Below are positions 17,314-24,597 of a stretch of 48,365 nucleotides of DNA, piece after piece (the stretch's first letter is position 1; each line of letters opens with the position of its first letter). The translations under genes and the position numbers were made by a program. This DNA comes from Streptomyces hilarionis (GTDB lineage: Bacteria > Actinomycetota > Actinomycetes > Streptomycetales > Streptomycetaceae), in assembly GCF_024539675.1 (NCBI RefSeq), contig NZ_JAHHIT010000078.1, positions 1 to 48,365 on the forward strand, written 5' to 3'. The notes under the pieces were generated by a model. That model worked only from the letters and a program-made list of their open reading frames with translations, ran no database searches and was not told the origin of the DNA.

Positions 17314-17323
17314 ACTCCACGTT
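17314..17323. other. AICE1 right attachment core
   Basis: Second copy of ACTCCACGTT (first at 2562-2571). On its right side the phosphoribosyltransferase gene continues (reverse strand NIHLVNVE); on its left side is element DNA that adds the short tail YFGLAA and a stop. Confidence 0.75.
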
Positions 17324-17520
17324 GACCAGGTGGATGTTCTTGCAGTCGAGGGCGTAGGCCAGACCACCGGCGACGAAGACGCCGCCGCGGGCGATGCTGA
17401 GGATGACGTCGGGGACGTAACCGTCGTCGGCGACGGCCTGGGCGAGCTCGCGGACGGCCGTCCCGAACTGCTCGTAGGTGAGGTTCTCCCGCGCCGGCTC
17501 GACACCGCCGCCCGCACCGC

Positions 17521-17565
17521 CGTCCCTACCGCCGCCGTCCCTACCGCCGCCGTCCCTACCGCTGC
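17521..17565. repeat. 15-bp tandem repeat at the phosphoribosyltransferase N-terminus
   Basis: Three adjacent copies of CGTCCCTACCGCCGC (17521-17535, 17536-17550, 17551-17565; the last has one mismatch). On the minus strand each copy encodes five residues, giving a Gly-Arg-Asp-rich leader directly after the start codon. In-frame units mean that copy changes would lengthen or shorten the leader without a frameshift. Confidence 0.8.
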
Positions 17566-18141
17566 TCACACCTGGGTCCGGTGGAAGTTCATGAAGGAGC
17601 GGGAGGCCGTCGGGCCGCGCTGCCCCTGGTACCGGGATCCGTACCGCTCGCTGCCGTACGGGGACTCGGCGGGCGAGGTCAGCCGGAACATGCACAGCTG
17701 GCCGATCTTCATTCCCGGCCAGAGCTTGATCGGCAGGGTGGCGAGGTTGGACAGCTCGAGCGTCACGTGCCCGGAGAACCCGGGGTCGATGAACCCGGCG
17801 GTGGAGTGGGTGACCAGCCCGAGCCTGCCGAGCGAGCTCTTGCCCTCGAGCCGGGAGGCGAGGTCGTCGGGAAGCGAGATGACCTCGTACGTGGAGGCGA
17901 GCACGAACTCCCCCGGGTGGAGGATGAACGGCTCGTCGCCCTCGGGCTCCACGAGCCGGGTCAGGTCGACCTGCTCCACGGAGGGGTCGATGTGCGGATA
18001 CCGGTGGTTCTCGAACACCCGGAAGTACCGGTCGAGCCGGACATCGATGCTCGACGGCTGCACCATGGATTCGTCGTAGGGATCGATCCGTACTCGTCCG
18101 GCGTCGATCTCGGCCCGGATGTCCTTGTCTGAGAGAAGCAC
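17566..18141 (-). CDS. dcd: dCTP deaminase
   Basis: 191 residues from GTG 18141 (VLLSDKDIRAEID). The trimeric enzyme converts dCTP to dUTP plus ammonia in pyrimidine deoxynucleotide synthesis. Signature segments are present: MVQPSSIDVRLDRYFRVF near the start, EGKSSLGRLGLVTHSTAGFIDPGFSGHVTLELSN (substrate site with the catalytic Glu in LELSN), and the C-terminal YQGQRGPTASRS tail that closes over the nucleotide. Length fits the family. The open frame extends upstream to 18219 but the family start is at 18141. The phosphoribosyltransferase gene downstream overlaps by 4 bp. Confidence 0.96.
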   Translation of the reverse strand: MLLSDKDIRAEIDAGRVRIDPYDESMVQPSSIDVRLDRYFRVFENHRYPHIDPSVEQVDLTRLVEPEGDEPFILHPGEFVLASTYEVISLPDDLASRLEGKSSLGRLGLVTHSTAGFIDPGFSGHVTLELSNLATLPIKLWPGMKIGQLCMFRLTSPAESPYGSERYGSRYQGQRGPTASRSFMNFHRTQV

Positions 18142-18285
18142 GTCCCGAGGATACGCAAGGCGCGCGGAGCCGCCGTCATCGGAGGACTCCACGCGCCGCA
18201 CCGCGAGACCGCCGGCCACCTGCCACGGCGACCGGGGCCGGCCGGCTCGCCGGACCCGCGGGCCCGGCGAGCCGGCTGCCGCCGA

Positions 18286-18477
18286 CTACCGCTCTCCGGC
18301 GGCCAGGGCTTCCTCACGACGACGCCGGTCGAGCGTCACCGGCACGGCGTTGCGCAACCGGGCGCAACGAGGACACCGGACGAGCCGTCCGGGACCGAGC
18401 CGCAAGGCCTGCTGCATCGGGAACGAAGCGGTGCTGAACACGTGCCCATCGGCACAACGGACGAGGGTGCGCTCCAT
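18286..18477 (-). CDS. Small zinc-ribbon-like protein
   Basis: 63 residues from ATG 18477, which has AGGA at 5-nt spacing. The sequence ERTLVRCADGHVFSTASFPMQQALRLGPGRLVRCPRCARLRNAVPV contains one Cys-x3-His and a CPRC knuckle, which together could bind a zinc ion. It ends in a basic tail. This short protein is familiar from streptomycete chromosomes between tRNA-Gly and dcd, but its function is unknown. Backbone gene, monocistronic. Confidence 0.7.
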   Translation of the reverse strand: MERTLVRCADGHVFSTASFPMQQALRLGPGRLVRCPRCARLRNAVPVTLDRRRREEALAAGER

Positions 18478-18750
18478 CAAGTCCTGTAGTCCCTTCCCCA
18501 AGAGCCGCGTCCGGCTGCTGCTCGCCGGACACTGAAAGCCACATTACGGGACGAACAGAACGACCTCGCAGGCGGCACTCCGGCCCCGCCGGCCCCACTC
18601 GCACCGCACCACCGTACGCCCCAACTCCAGCCTCGTGTAGCCGGATCCCTCCCCCTGAAACGCACTCGGACCCCGGGGCTTCAGCGCCCGAGGTCCGGCA
18701 TGAGGTAGAGTGACGGAGCGTTCCGACACCGGTCCTGACCGGCGTCTTAC

Positions 18751-18824
18751 GCGGGTGTAGTTTAATGGTAGAACATCAGCTTCCCAAGCTGAGAGCGCGA
18801 GTTCGATTCTCGTCACCCGCTCCA
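18751..18824 (+). tRNA. tRNA-Gly(CCC)
   Basis: Acceptor GCGGGTG (18751-18757) pairs with CACCCGC (18814-18820), then discriminator T and encoded CCA (18822-18824). The anticodon stem TCAGC/GCTGA encloses the loop TTCCCAA, giving anticodon CCC for glycine. The T-loop region is GCGAGTTCGATTCTCGT. The 3' part from 18778 is repeated at 35055-35101, so AICE2 sits in this gene and its integration leaves a complete tRNA. Confidence 0.95.
18778..18824. other. AICE2 left attachment site (tRNA 3' end)
   Basis: 47 bp, from the anticodon stem to the CCA end of tRNA-Gly, repeated exactly at 35055-35101. A tRNA 3' end with a long identity block is the standard attB of AICE tyrosine integrases. Confidence 0.93.
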
Positions 18825-18830
18825 CGAAGA

Positions 18831-18859
18831 AGGCCCAGCTCAGAGAGCCGGGCCTTTTT
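18831..18859 (+). terminator. Rho-independent terminator after tRNA-Gly
   Basis: AGGCCC (18831-18836) pairs with GGGCCT (18850-18855), and is extended by partial pairing of GCTC with GAGC, followed by TTTTT. It would end the tRNA transcript and, in reverse, the int transcript. A near copy (35107-35139) follows the right att site. Confidence 0.8.
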
Positions 18860-18873
18860 GCTGTCTTTTGCGA

Positions 18874-20043
18874 TCACTCGCCGCGTGCCAGATTCGTGCC
18901 AGATTGCTTGTCCGGGGCCCTCCCGACTGCGGCTGCCCGCGCCTTCCGCACGGTGGCGTCGAGACCGGCGGCGACTTCCTGCTGTCGATCGTCGTCGGAG
19001 TGCTGATAGATCAGCGCGGCCTTCTCGGAAGACTGGCCGGCGCGGACCATCGTGTCCTTGAGGGTGGCACCGGATCGCGTGGACAGAGTGTGCCCCGTAT
19101 GGCGGAGGTCGTAGAACCGGAAGCCCTCGGGCATGCCGACGGTCTCCCGAGCCTTACGCCACCTTCGCCCGAAAGTGCTGCGCCGGAAGGGAGCACCCTT
19201 CTCTCCCACGAACAGCAGCCCGTCGGGCCCCGGCTCCGCGAATGACTCCAGATGCCAACGGAGCTCCCGGTGGAGGAACGCGGGAAGGATCACAGTCCGG
19301 GTCCCGGCCTCCGACTTGGTGTCGCCCTGGACGCGCCGCCCGTTCATCCGTTCCGGCTCGGCGAGGCGTACACGGACGCGAAGGTTGTCGAGGTCGACGT
19401 CACGGCGGCGAAGGCCGGCCAGTTCCTCGGGCCGCATCGGACCGTAGGCACCGAGGTAGACCATGAGCCGCCATCGCATCCCCACCGCTTCGGCGAGCGC
19501 GTCGACCTGGGCGACAGTGGCGATACGCCGCTCAGCCGCCCTCTCCTTGCCTGCGCCCTTGATCCGGCACGGATTGCGCTGGATCAGCTCGTCGTCCACG
19601 GCCGTCTCCATGACAGCCTTGAGGAGCCGGTACGCCTTGGCGGTGATCGTCTTGGCACCCGTGCCCCGCAGCCGGTCGGCACGCCACTCACGAACGCGCG
19701 GGGCGGTGATCTCGTCCAGGTCCAAGTCCGCGAAGGCGAACAGGTGCTTGTCGAGGAGGTACCGGTACAGGTCCCGTGTGAGCGGGGCGAGTTCGCGTTC
19801 CTCCACCCACTTGTCCGCGTAGGCCCGGAAGCTCACCGCACCCGCTTCGGGGTCCCGCCAGTCTCCCCGACGGATCTCCGTCTGCTTCTCGGCAAGCCAG
19901 TCGTCGGCATCGGCGATCGTCTCGAAAGTGAACGGAGCTGGCCGCATGACGCCGTCCGGGCCGGGATAGCGCGCCTGGTACCGGCCGGAGGGAAGCCGCC
20001 GGATCGCACCGAAGCGGCGCCGCCGCCCCTTGTCGTTCGCCAT
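18874..20043 (-). CDS. int: Tyrosine recombinase (AICE2 integrase)
   Basis: 389 residues. N-terminal AP2-like DNA-binding region (FGAIRRLPSGRYQARYPGPDG), core-binding domain (FRAYADKWVEERELAPLTRDLYRYLL), and catalytic domain with YGPMRPEELAGLR (first Arg), YDLRHTGHT (Arg of the HxxR region) and ALIYQHSDDDRQ (nucleophile Tyr). The segment normally GHSS reads AGQSSEKAA, so the usual third-box His is Gln. ATG 20043 overlaps the xis stop. It acts at the tRNA-Gly 3' end directly downstream of its own 3' end. The same C-terminal phrase (GR-APDK-SG) recurs as a relic at 35153-35197. Confidence 0.93.
   Translation of the reverse strand: MANDKGRRRRFGAIRRLPSGRYQARYPGPDGVMRPAPFTFETIADADDWLAEKQTEIRRGDWRDPEAGAVSFRAYADKWVEERELAPLTRDLYRYLLDKHLFAFADLDLDEITAPRVREWRADRLRGTGAKTITAKAYRLLKAVMETAVDDELIQRNPCRIKGAGKERAAERRIATVAQVDALAEAVGMRWRLMVYLGAYGPMRPEELAGLRRRDVDLDNLRVRVRLAEPERMNGRRVQGDTKSEAGTRTVILPAFLHRELRWHLESFAEPGPDGLLFVGEKGAPFRRSTFGRRWRKARETVGMPEGFRFYDLRHTGHTLSTRSGATLKDTMVRAGQSSEKAALIYQHSDDDRQQEVAAGLDATVRKARAAAVGRAPDKQSGTNLARGE
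18885..18905. other. AICE2 left integrase arm-type repeats
   Basis: GTGCCAGATT occurs at 18885-18894 and 18896-18905, 11 bp apart, within the 3' end of int. GTGCCAGAT and GTGCCAGGT at 34932-34951 near the right end have the same 11-bp spacing. This mirrors the arrangement in AICE1 with a different motif, as expected for arm sites of two different integrases. Confidence 0.65.
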
Positions 20044-20255
20044 CAGGCAGCCCTCCCGTAGCGGGCACGGGGCCGCCTCAACGGCTGCACCGTGTGCGAG
20101 TCGACGAACTCCGACACGGCGCTCTCGGGGATACGGACGTGCCGGCCGACCTTCACGTAGCGGATGCGCCGTTCCTCGATGAGCCGCCGGGGGAAGCGGG
20201 TGGAGGTGCCGAGCAGCTCGGCGACCTGGTCGACGGAGAGGTAGCGGTCATTCAT
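20043..20255 (-). CDS. xis: Excisionase-like helix-turn-helix protein
   Basis: 70 residues: DRYLSVDQVAELLGTSTRFPRRLIEERRIRYVKVGRHVRIPESAVSEFVDS is a complete MerR/HTH_17-type winged helix, followed by a short basic tail. Its ATG overlaps the rep stop and its stop overlaps the int ATG, so rep, xis and int form one tightly coupled unit. Proteins of this type direct AICE integrases towards excision. The role is inferred from fold and position; the DNA-binding fold is clear. Confidence 0.88.
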   Translation of the reverse strand: MNDRYLSVDQVAELLGTSTRFPRRLIEERRIRYVKVGRHVRIPESAVSEFVDSHTVQPLRRPRARYGRAA

Positions 20256-21598
20256 GTAGTCGGTTCTCCTTCCGTTCCGGGAGCGGGTTCGAGGGATGCG
20301 GAAAGCCAGGCTTCGGCGCGGGAGAGGCCGGTTCCGGCGAAGGCCCAGTGCGAGAGGACGAGGGTCGTTTCCGTCGGCTCTGTCTCGACCACCGGGGCGA
20401 CCTGCGCGCGTCGCCAGTCGGCACGGGCCGTGCGCAGCGCGCCGAGGGTGGTGGAGTAGCGGCGGGACTTGGTGGAGAAGTGGCCGCGGAAGCCGAGCAT
20501 GTGGGCCCAGGCGCGTAGACGGAGATCGGCGAGTTCGGGGCGTGCGCCGAGGGTCCAGGCGACGCGGATCATGCGTCGGGCGTGGTCGGATATGCGTGCC
20601 TGGGCGAGCTCAGCAAGGAACTTCAGCGGGCGGTCGAGGGTGCCGGTCGCCGTCTCGGCACCCTTTGTCGCGTACTTCGCGATGTACGAGGCGACGGCCC
20701 GTTCGGTGAGCTCCTGGCCGTCGTCGAAGTCGGCGGATCGGATCGTGCGGACGTCGAGTTGGCGGCCGAAGGCGAAGGTGTGCGCGCGTCCGTCAACGGT
20801 CGGGCCGTCGACGCGGGCGGCGGTGGCCGCGGCCCGGACGGCGTCCGTCAGGAGCTCCGCCGTCGCCCAGGCGGGCGGAGCCGTGTCGCCACCATCCGGG
20901 CCGTCGATGCGGATGACGGCATGGAAGTGCACAGCCCCGCGCTTCTGGTACTCGGCGACCTTGGCGAAGGAGACGCGGGCATGGTCGCGGAAGGTGCGTT
21001 GGGTGAGGCCGGCGCGCTTGGCGATCTCCCGACGGAGGTAGATGGAGAAGCGCCGCCAAATGTGTCCGGCGTGGGCGTTCCAGAGCACGGCCGCTTCGTA
21101 GTCGTAGCGGTCCGGGTCGAGGGGCGTGCCTAATCTGCTGTCGTTCTCGTCGTGGCGGGCACCGCAGCGGCAGGGGTGCCCGTCGCTGCGGCGGTTGTGG
21201 ACGGGGCCGAAGCCGGGGGCGGTGAAGGTGGCGAAGACGCGCGGATGTGTGGCGACCTGGTCCGAGGTGCCTTTGCCGCCGCGCAGTCCGGCGGTGATCA
21301 GGTGATAGGTGTCGCGGCGGTAGGTCTCGGCACAGGCCGGGCAGCGGGTCGCGCGGCGGTTGTTGCAGCGGACGAGGAGTTGGCCAGCCGGGAGGGCGGT
21401 CGAGTCGAGGTGGTGCAGGGTGCGGCCAATCTCGCCGGTTGTCGTGTCGACGGCGTATTCGGTGCGGTGGCCGTCGAGGCGGACAGGGTGGGTGCAGCCG
21501 CCCAGGCCGGAGAGTTGGCGGGCCAGTTCGGGCATGGTGCCGAGGGAGGCCAGCATGGAGAGTTCCGCCAGCGGGGGCGGAGTCTGCCGGGTGATGAT
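20252..21598 (-). CDS. RepSA-type replication initiator, putative AUC start
   Basis: A rolling-circle-type initiator homologous in layout to the one in AICE1: Cys-rich CNNRRATRCPACAETYRR, an HUH-like motif in KRGAVHFHAVIR, a catalytic tyrosine motif ASYIAKYATKG, and the C-terminal LGFRGHFSTKSRRYSTT. It would start replication of the excised circle. The best Shine-Dalgarno, AAAGGA (21605-21610), lies 6 nt before ATC ATC ACC CGG; there is no ATG, GTG or TTG until ATG 21556 within the conserved N-terminus (SMLASLGTMPEL). I therefore place the start at ATC 21598 (448 residues), with ATG 21556 as the conservative choice. Confidence 0.87.
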   Translation of the reverse strand: MITRQTPPPLAELSMLASLGTMPELARQLSGLGGCTHPVRLDGHRTEYAVDTTTGEIGRTLHHLDSTALPAGQLLVRCNNRRATRCPACAETYRRDTYHLITAGLRGGKGTSDQVATHPRVFATFTAPGFGPVHNRRSDGHPCRCGARHDENDSRLGTPLDPDRYDYEAAVLWNAHAGHIWRRFSIYLRREIAKRAGLTQRTFRDHARVSFAKVAEYQKRGAVHFHAVIRIDGPDGGDTAPPAWATAELLTDAVRAAATAARVDGPTVDGRAHTFAFGRQLDVRTIRSADFDDGQELTERAVASYIAKYATKGAETATGTLDRPLKFLAELAQARISDHARRMIRVAWTLGARPELADLRLRAWAHMLGFRGHFSTKSRRYSTTLGALRTARADWRRAQVAPVVETEPTETTLVLSHWAFAGTGLSRAEAWLSASLEPAPGTEGEPTT

Positions 21599-21686
21599 GG
21601 TGGTTCCTTTCGGCTGTTTCTGCGGTTGGGAGGGATGGCCCCGGGGCGGCGGGATGCTTGGCGGCGTTTGCCGCCCCGGCGGCCGG

Positions 21687-21938
21687 TCAGCGCCTGTTGG
21701 TGCTCTTGAGGAGCGAGCGCAGGACCACGGCGGCGATGGCCACGGAGATGGCCGTGATGGCGACGGCCGCCAGGAGCGCGGTGAGGACGACTCCGCCGAC
21801 GAGGACGGCGGCGACCGGGCCCGCGTAGGGGCTGAGCGAGCGGCCGGCGGCGGTCGGAGCCGGGTTGTGCTGGTGGTGCTGCTGCGGGATGAGGGTCGGC
21901 GGCGGAGTCGGGACGTCGGGCAGCTTGGGGCGGAACAT
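21687..21938 (-). CDS. Small membrane protein, SpdD-like
   Basis: 83 residues. A proline- and histidine-rich N-terminus (PDVPTPPPTLIPQQHHQHNP) precedes one long hydrophobic region (PVAAVLVGGVVLTALLAAVAITAISVAIAAVVL), probably two membrane passes, and a basic tail. It lies between rep and a second small membrane gene. Position and make-up match the Spd proteins of streptomycete plasmids such as pSAM2, which assist intramycelial spread. The 13-nt gap to the upstream gene contains GGAG at good spacing (AAAGGAGCTCC ATG). Confidence 0.75.
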   Translation of the reverse strand: MFRPKLPDVPTPPPTLIPQQHHQHNPAPTAAGRSLSPYAGPVAAVLVGGVVLTALLAAVAITAISVAIAAVVLRSLLKSTNRR

Positions 21939-21951
21939 GGCGGAGCTCCTT

Positions 21952-22146
21952 TCAGCGGTTGTCGCCGTTGACGACGCCGACCCCGGAACGGGTGCCGGAC
22001 TCGATGGCGGGGGCGAGGAAGGTGTGGGAGAGCCAGAAGCCGAAGAGAGCGATCACGACGGCGACCCACATGCGCACGCCGAGGAACTTGATTGCGGCCC
22101 AGGCGATGACGCCCAGGACGAAGACGAGCGGGAGCGAGACGGTCAC
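21952..22146 (-). CDS. Small membrane protein, Spd-like
   Basis: 64 residues with two hydrophobic segments (LPLVFVLGVIAWAAIKFL and WVAVVIALFGFWLSHTFL) and a hydrophilic tail. The positional counterpart in AICE1 is the 65-residue protein at 5765-5962. It is part of the leftward transfer operon. Spread function is inferred from membrane character and position, since no catalytic motif is present. Confidence 0.72.
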   Translation of the reverse strand: MTVSLPLVFVLGVIAWAAIKFLGVRMWVAVVIALFGFWLSHTFLAPAIESGTRSGVGVVNGDNR

Positions 22147-22156
22147 AGGGGTCTCC

Positions 22157-22348
22157 TCAGCGGACGCGGCAGCGGTGGGTGCGGGCGGCGAGCTCGGCGG
22201 CGGCGCGGGTGTCGAAGTCGTTGGAGAAGGCGCAGCGCGGTGCGGTGCAGACGGCGGTGTGCTTCTCGCGGCCGCGGCCGTCGTAAGCGGTGCCGACCTG
22301 GACGGGTCCGATGCGGACGACTCGGCGGAAGCGGCGGTTGGCGGGCAT
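22157..22348 (-). CDS. Small mobile-element transfer protein, SpdA-like
   Basis: 63 residues, basic and soluble: RRFRRVVRIGPVQVGTAYDGRGREKHTAVCTAPRCAFSNDFDTRAAAELAARTHRCRV. Two Cys plus a His-x-Cys near the end may bind zinc. Short proteins with this pattern are annotated as mobile element transfer proteins (SpdA) in many AICEs. ATG 22348 overlaps the stop of the upstream small gene (ATGA). No homologue is evident in AICE1, where a two-CxxC protein takes a nearby position. Confidence 0.7.
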   Translation of the reverse strand: MPANRRFRRVVRIGPVQVGTAYDGRGREKHTAVCTAPRCAFSNDFDTRAAAELAARTHRCRVR

Positions 22349-22554
22349 CAGGGCAGCTCCTTTTGTTCGTCGTGGTTCTGGTTCTCGTCGGTGAAGTCGG
22401 CGACGTGGTCGAGCAGCCAGCGCCGGATCTCCGCGCCCTCGTACTCGTCGGCGGTGAGGATCACGGGTTCGGCGATGAGCATTGCTTCGGTGAGGCGGTT
22501 CTGACGGGTCAGCTCGGCGGCGCGGTTGAGCGTGCGGAGCGTGGACGGGCGCAA
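22348..22554 (-). CDS. Small acidic protein of the transfer operon
   Basis: About 68 residues from TTG 22554, which follows GGAGGA (spacing about 9). The sequence RPSTLRTLNRAAELTRQNRLTEAMLIAEPVILTADEYEGAEIRRWLLDHVADFTDENQNH is helical and acidic at its end. No domain is recognised. It lies between the DUF2637 gene and the SpdA-like gene with tight spacing and is probably translated from the same mRNA. The TTG start is inferred from the ribosome-binding site; the longer frame upstream overlaps the DUF2637 gene and looks like a shadow. Confidence 0.6.
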   Translation of the reverse strand: MRPSTLRTLNRAAELTRQNRLTEAMLIAEPVILTADEYEGAEIRRWLLDHVADFTDENQNHDEQKELP

Positions 22555-22573
22555 GGTGGAAAGTCCTCCGGGG

Positions 22574-23203
22574 TCAGGTGAGTTGGGCGGCGATGGCTTC
22601 AGCGAGCGTGAGCGGAACGCCGAGGCGGGTGCGAAGGGTTGGGGTGTCGATGTCAGTCCCGGTCCGGGTCCGGTGGTCGTCGGCGACCTTGCGAGCGAGG
22701 GCGACGAGGGCGGGCGGGACGGGGGCGGCCGTGGGCTGCGCGGCCGGACGTGGAGCAGCGGCGGGCAGCTCAGGGGCGGTCGTCGTGACGGGCGTGGCGG
22801 GTGTCTCGTCCTGGTCCGACACCGGCGCCTCGTCGCGATCGGGGGTGCCGTGCGCGAGGAGTGTTCCGCCGAGGAAGGCGACCGCGGGCCATCCGGCGAC
22901 GAGGATGCGCAGCCAGGCCGGGACGTCGCCGAGGTCGAGCAGGCCGGCGGTGGCGACGTTCGCGCCCAGCGACGCGACCAGGGCGACGACGAACCAGCAC
23001 CAGCCCGCGGCTTTCGCCGTACCGGAGCGCAGCCGCCGCCAGGCCGCAACGAGGAGCAGGTCAACGCTGATCGGATAGGCCCACGCCTTCCAACCGTCCT
23101 GCCCGGCCGCCGCAGCGAGGTCGTGCAAGTGGGCGAAGGAGAGCGCCGCGGCGATGGCCGCTTGGATCAGGATGGGGTCCATGCGGATGCCGGGGGTGCG
23201 CAT
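22574..23203 (-). CDS. DUF2637 membrane protein, SpdB-like
   Basis: 209 residues. Four hydrophobic segments fill the first 120 residues (ILIQAAIAAALSFAHLHDLA, WAYPISVDLLLVAAW, AGWCWFVVALVASLGANVATAGL, WLRILVAGWPAVAFLGG), the usual DUF2637 pattern; a Pro/Ala-rich linker leads to a short helical C-terminal domain (ALARKVADDHRTRTGTDIDTPTLRTRLGVP) resembling a DNA-binding helix pair. DUF2637 proteins are encoded next to traB on streptomycete plasmids and are counted among the SpdB proteins. It starts 3 nt after the traB stop, so it is coupled to the translocase. Confidence 0.83.
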   Translation of the reverse strand: MRTPGIRMDPILIQAAIAAALSFAHLHDLAAAAGQDGWKAWAYPISVDLLLVAAWRRLRSGTAKAAGWCWFVVALVASLGANVATAGLLDLGDVPAWLRILVAGWPAVAFLGGTLLAHGTPDRDEAPVSDQDETPATPVTTTAPELPAAAPRPAAQPTAAPVPPALVALARKVADDHRTRTGTDIDTPTLRTRLGVPLTLAEAIAAQLT

Positions 23204-23206
23204 CGA

Positions 23207-24592
23207 TCAGTCCCCCTGTGTGTCGGAGGCGAGGCGCGCGGTAGGTACCGGTTCGGGGCGGTCGAGGGCGACAGGCGGGACGTACGGCCGGAAGGGCGTG
23301 AGCGCCGGAACGTCCGGGGTGAGGTGGGCCGTCTCGCGGCAGGTGGCCGCAGCAGCGGCGAGGGACAGGTACGGGGTGCGGATGCGGGACCAGCCGCCGG
23401 AGGTGTCACCGGCCACAGCCAGGCCCGGCAGCTCGGCGGCGATGGCGCAGGAGGCCTCGACCGCTTCAGGGGCGATGTCCCCCAAAGCCATCTTGGCCGA
23501 CGCTTCGTCGTTGACGCGGTGGCAGACACGGCCGGTGAGCTGGGCCCGGAGCATGGTGGCGCCCTTGCCCAGCTCGGCACCGAAGCGCTGCCCGCAGACC
23601 TCCAGGTAGATGCCGGCCGCCCGGCCCAGCTGGGCGAGGCGGATGAGGTGAGTGACCATCTCGTCGCGGCGTTCCTCGTCCTTTCGGGTCGCGACGAGGA
23701 AGAGTTCGGCCACCTCGTCGACGAACAGCACGATGGGGGTGGGCCGTTCGCTCTCAGGCAGGCCCCAGATGTCCGAGGTGATCTCCTCGTCGCGGGTACC
23801 GGGAGCGATGCCCTGCCGGAACTTGATGAAGTCGTATCGGTCCTCCATTTCCTGGACCAGGACGGGCAGCAGTTCGGCCGCCTCGTCCGGGTCGGTGGCC
23901 AGCGCGGTGAAGCGGGAGGCGAACGGGGCAAGCTCGACGCCCCGCTTGCAGTCGACGCCGACCAGGGCGACAGGCTGTCGCGCGAGCCCGGCAATGAGGT
24001 TCCGCAGGTACATGGACTTGCCCGACAGCGTCGCGCCGAGGACGAGTCCATGCGGCACAGCGCGGTAGTCCCGTAAGAACGCGGTCGCGTCCTCCCTCAA
24101 GGCCACCGGCACTTTGAGGAATCCGCCCTCGGTCCGCCGCGGCATGCGCACCTTGCGCAGGACGTCGAAGCCGATAAGGCACAGTTCGACGACACCGGGC
24201 TTGACGTCCTTCACATACACGCCGTGCACGCCCCAGGCGTGGCGGAGCCGTTCCGCCGAGGCGGCGACATCGGCCGGTTCCTGGCCGGGAGCGAGGCGGA
24301 GCCGGACGCGCAGGCCGGTCGAAGTGGGCCGGATTATGCCCCGCCGAGGCGGGACCGGCCGGATCTCACGTCGGCTGGTCGCCTTGATGGCTAACACCCG
24401 CAACCGGGACGGCTCGACGGTCAGACCGCAGGCGTCCATGGTCGAGGAGTACGAGGCCAGCAGCCGGGCCACCGAAACCGGCAGCCCGACCGTGGACCAG
24501 TACGCGGCCGGGTTGGCGTGCCGGACGTAGGCCGCGCCGCCTATCGCAGCGAGGGGCCCGCCCAGCTCGGCCAACGTGATCAGGTCCGTCAC
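23207..24592 (-). CDS. traB: TraB-type FtsK/SpoIIIE DNA translocase
   Basis: About 461 residues from GTG 24592 (VTDLITLAELGG). Walker A is GATLSGKSM, Walker B is IVLFVDEVAELF, followed by CGQRFGAEL and GRVCHRVNDEASAKMALGD, as in the AICE1 protein. Unlike that protein, the N-terminus has only weak hydrophobic stretches (GGPLAAIGGAAYV). It is the conjugation motor for double-stranded DNA transfer. The start lies 6 nt downstream of the SCO3933-family stop codon; longer starts run back into that gene. High confidence in function; membrane anchoring is less clear. Confidence 0.9.
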   Translation of the reverse strand: MTDLITLAELGGPLAAIGGAAYVRHANPAAYWSTVGLPVSVARLLASYSSTMDACGLTVEPSRLRVLAIKATSRREIRPVPPRRGIIRPTSTGLRVRLRLAPGQEPADVAASAERLRHAWGVHGVYVKDVKPGVVELCLIGFDVLRKVRMPRRTEGGFLKVPVALREDATAFLRDYRAVPHGLVLGATLSGKSMYLRNLIAGLARQPVALVGVDCKRGVELAPFASRFTALATDPDEAAELLPVLVQEMEDRYDFIKFRQGIAPGTRDEEITSDIWGLPESERPTPIVLFVDEVAELFLVATRKDEERRDEMVTHLIRLAQLGRAAGIYLEVCGQRFGAELGKGATMLRAQLTGRVCHRVNDEASAKMALGDIAPEAVEASCAIAAELPGLAVAGDTSGGWSRIRTPYLSLAAAAATCRETAHLTPDVPALTPFRPYVPPVALDRPEPVPTARLASDTQGD

Positions 24593-24597
24593 GACGA

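Larger units (their letters stand above)
2572..17323. mobile_element. AICE1, integrative conjugative element inside a phosphoribosyltransferase gene
   Basis: About 14.75 kb lies between two copies of ACTCCACGTT that split one coding gene. The left end holds int and xis, followed by a rolling-circle-type rep, small spread genes, a TraB-type translocase, an SCO3933-family gene and a divergent GntR repressor: the canonical AICE backbone, which moves double-stranded DNA between mycelia with a single translocase. The right half is cargo: an ATP-binding protein, an XRE/TPR-like regulator, an APH-fold kinase and a three-gene putative defence operon. Integrase arm-type repeats occur near both ends. 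Most described AICEs use tRNA genes, so a protein gene target is unusual. Confidence 0.9.
17294..17569 (-). pseudogene. 5' half of the phosphoribosyltransferase gene split by AICE1
   Basis: GTG 17569 overlaps the dcd stop (GTGA), so the gene was translationally coupled to dcd. The fragment begins with a Gly/Arg/Asp-rich stretch encoded by a 15-bp tandem repeat and continues ENLTYEQFGTAVREL...PDVILSIARGGVFVAGGLAYALDCKNIHLVNVE, the N-terminal half of a small phosphoribosyltransferase including the PPi-loop (ARGG). At the att core it runs into element DNA and ends after YFGLAA. The C-terminal half is at 2242-2592. Excision would restore a full gene in frame. The substrate (a purine base or related compound) cannot be told from this sequence. 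Confidence 0.88.

Noticed and set aside
22526..24076. 516-codon plus-strand frame opposite traB of AICE2
   Set aside because: Antisense shadow; the minus strand has Walker A and B motifs in the right order.
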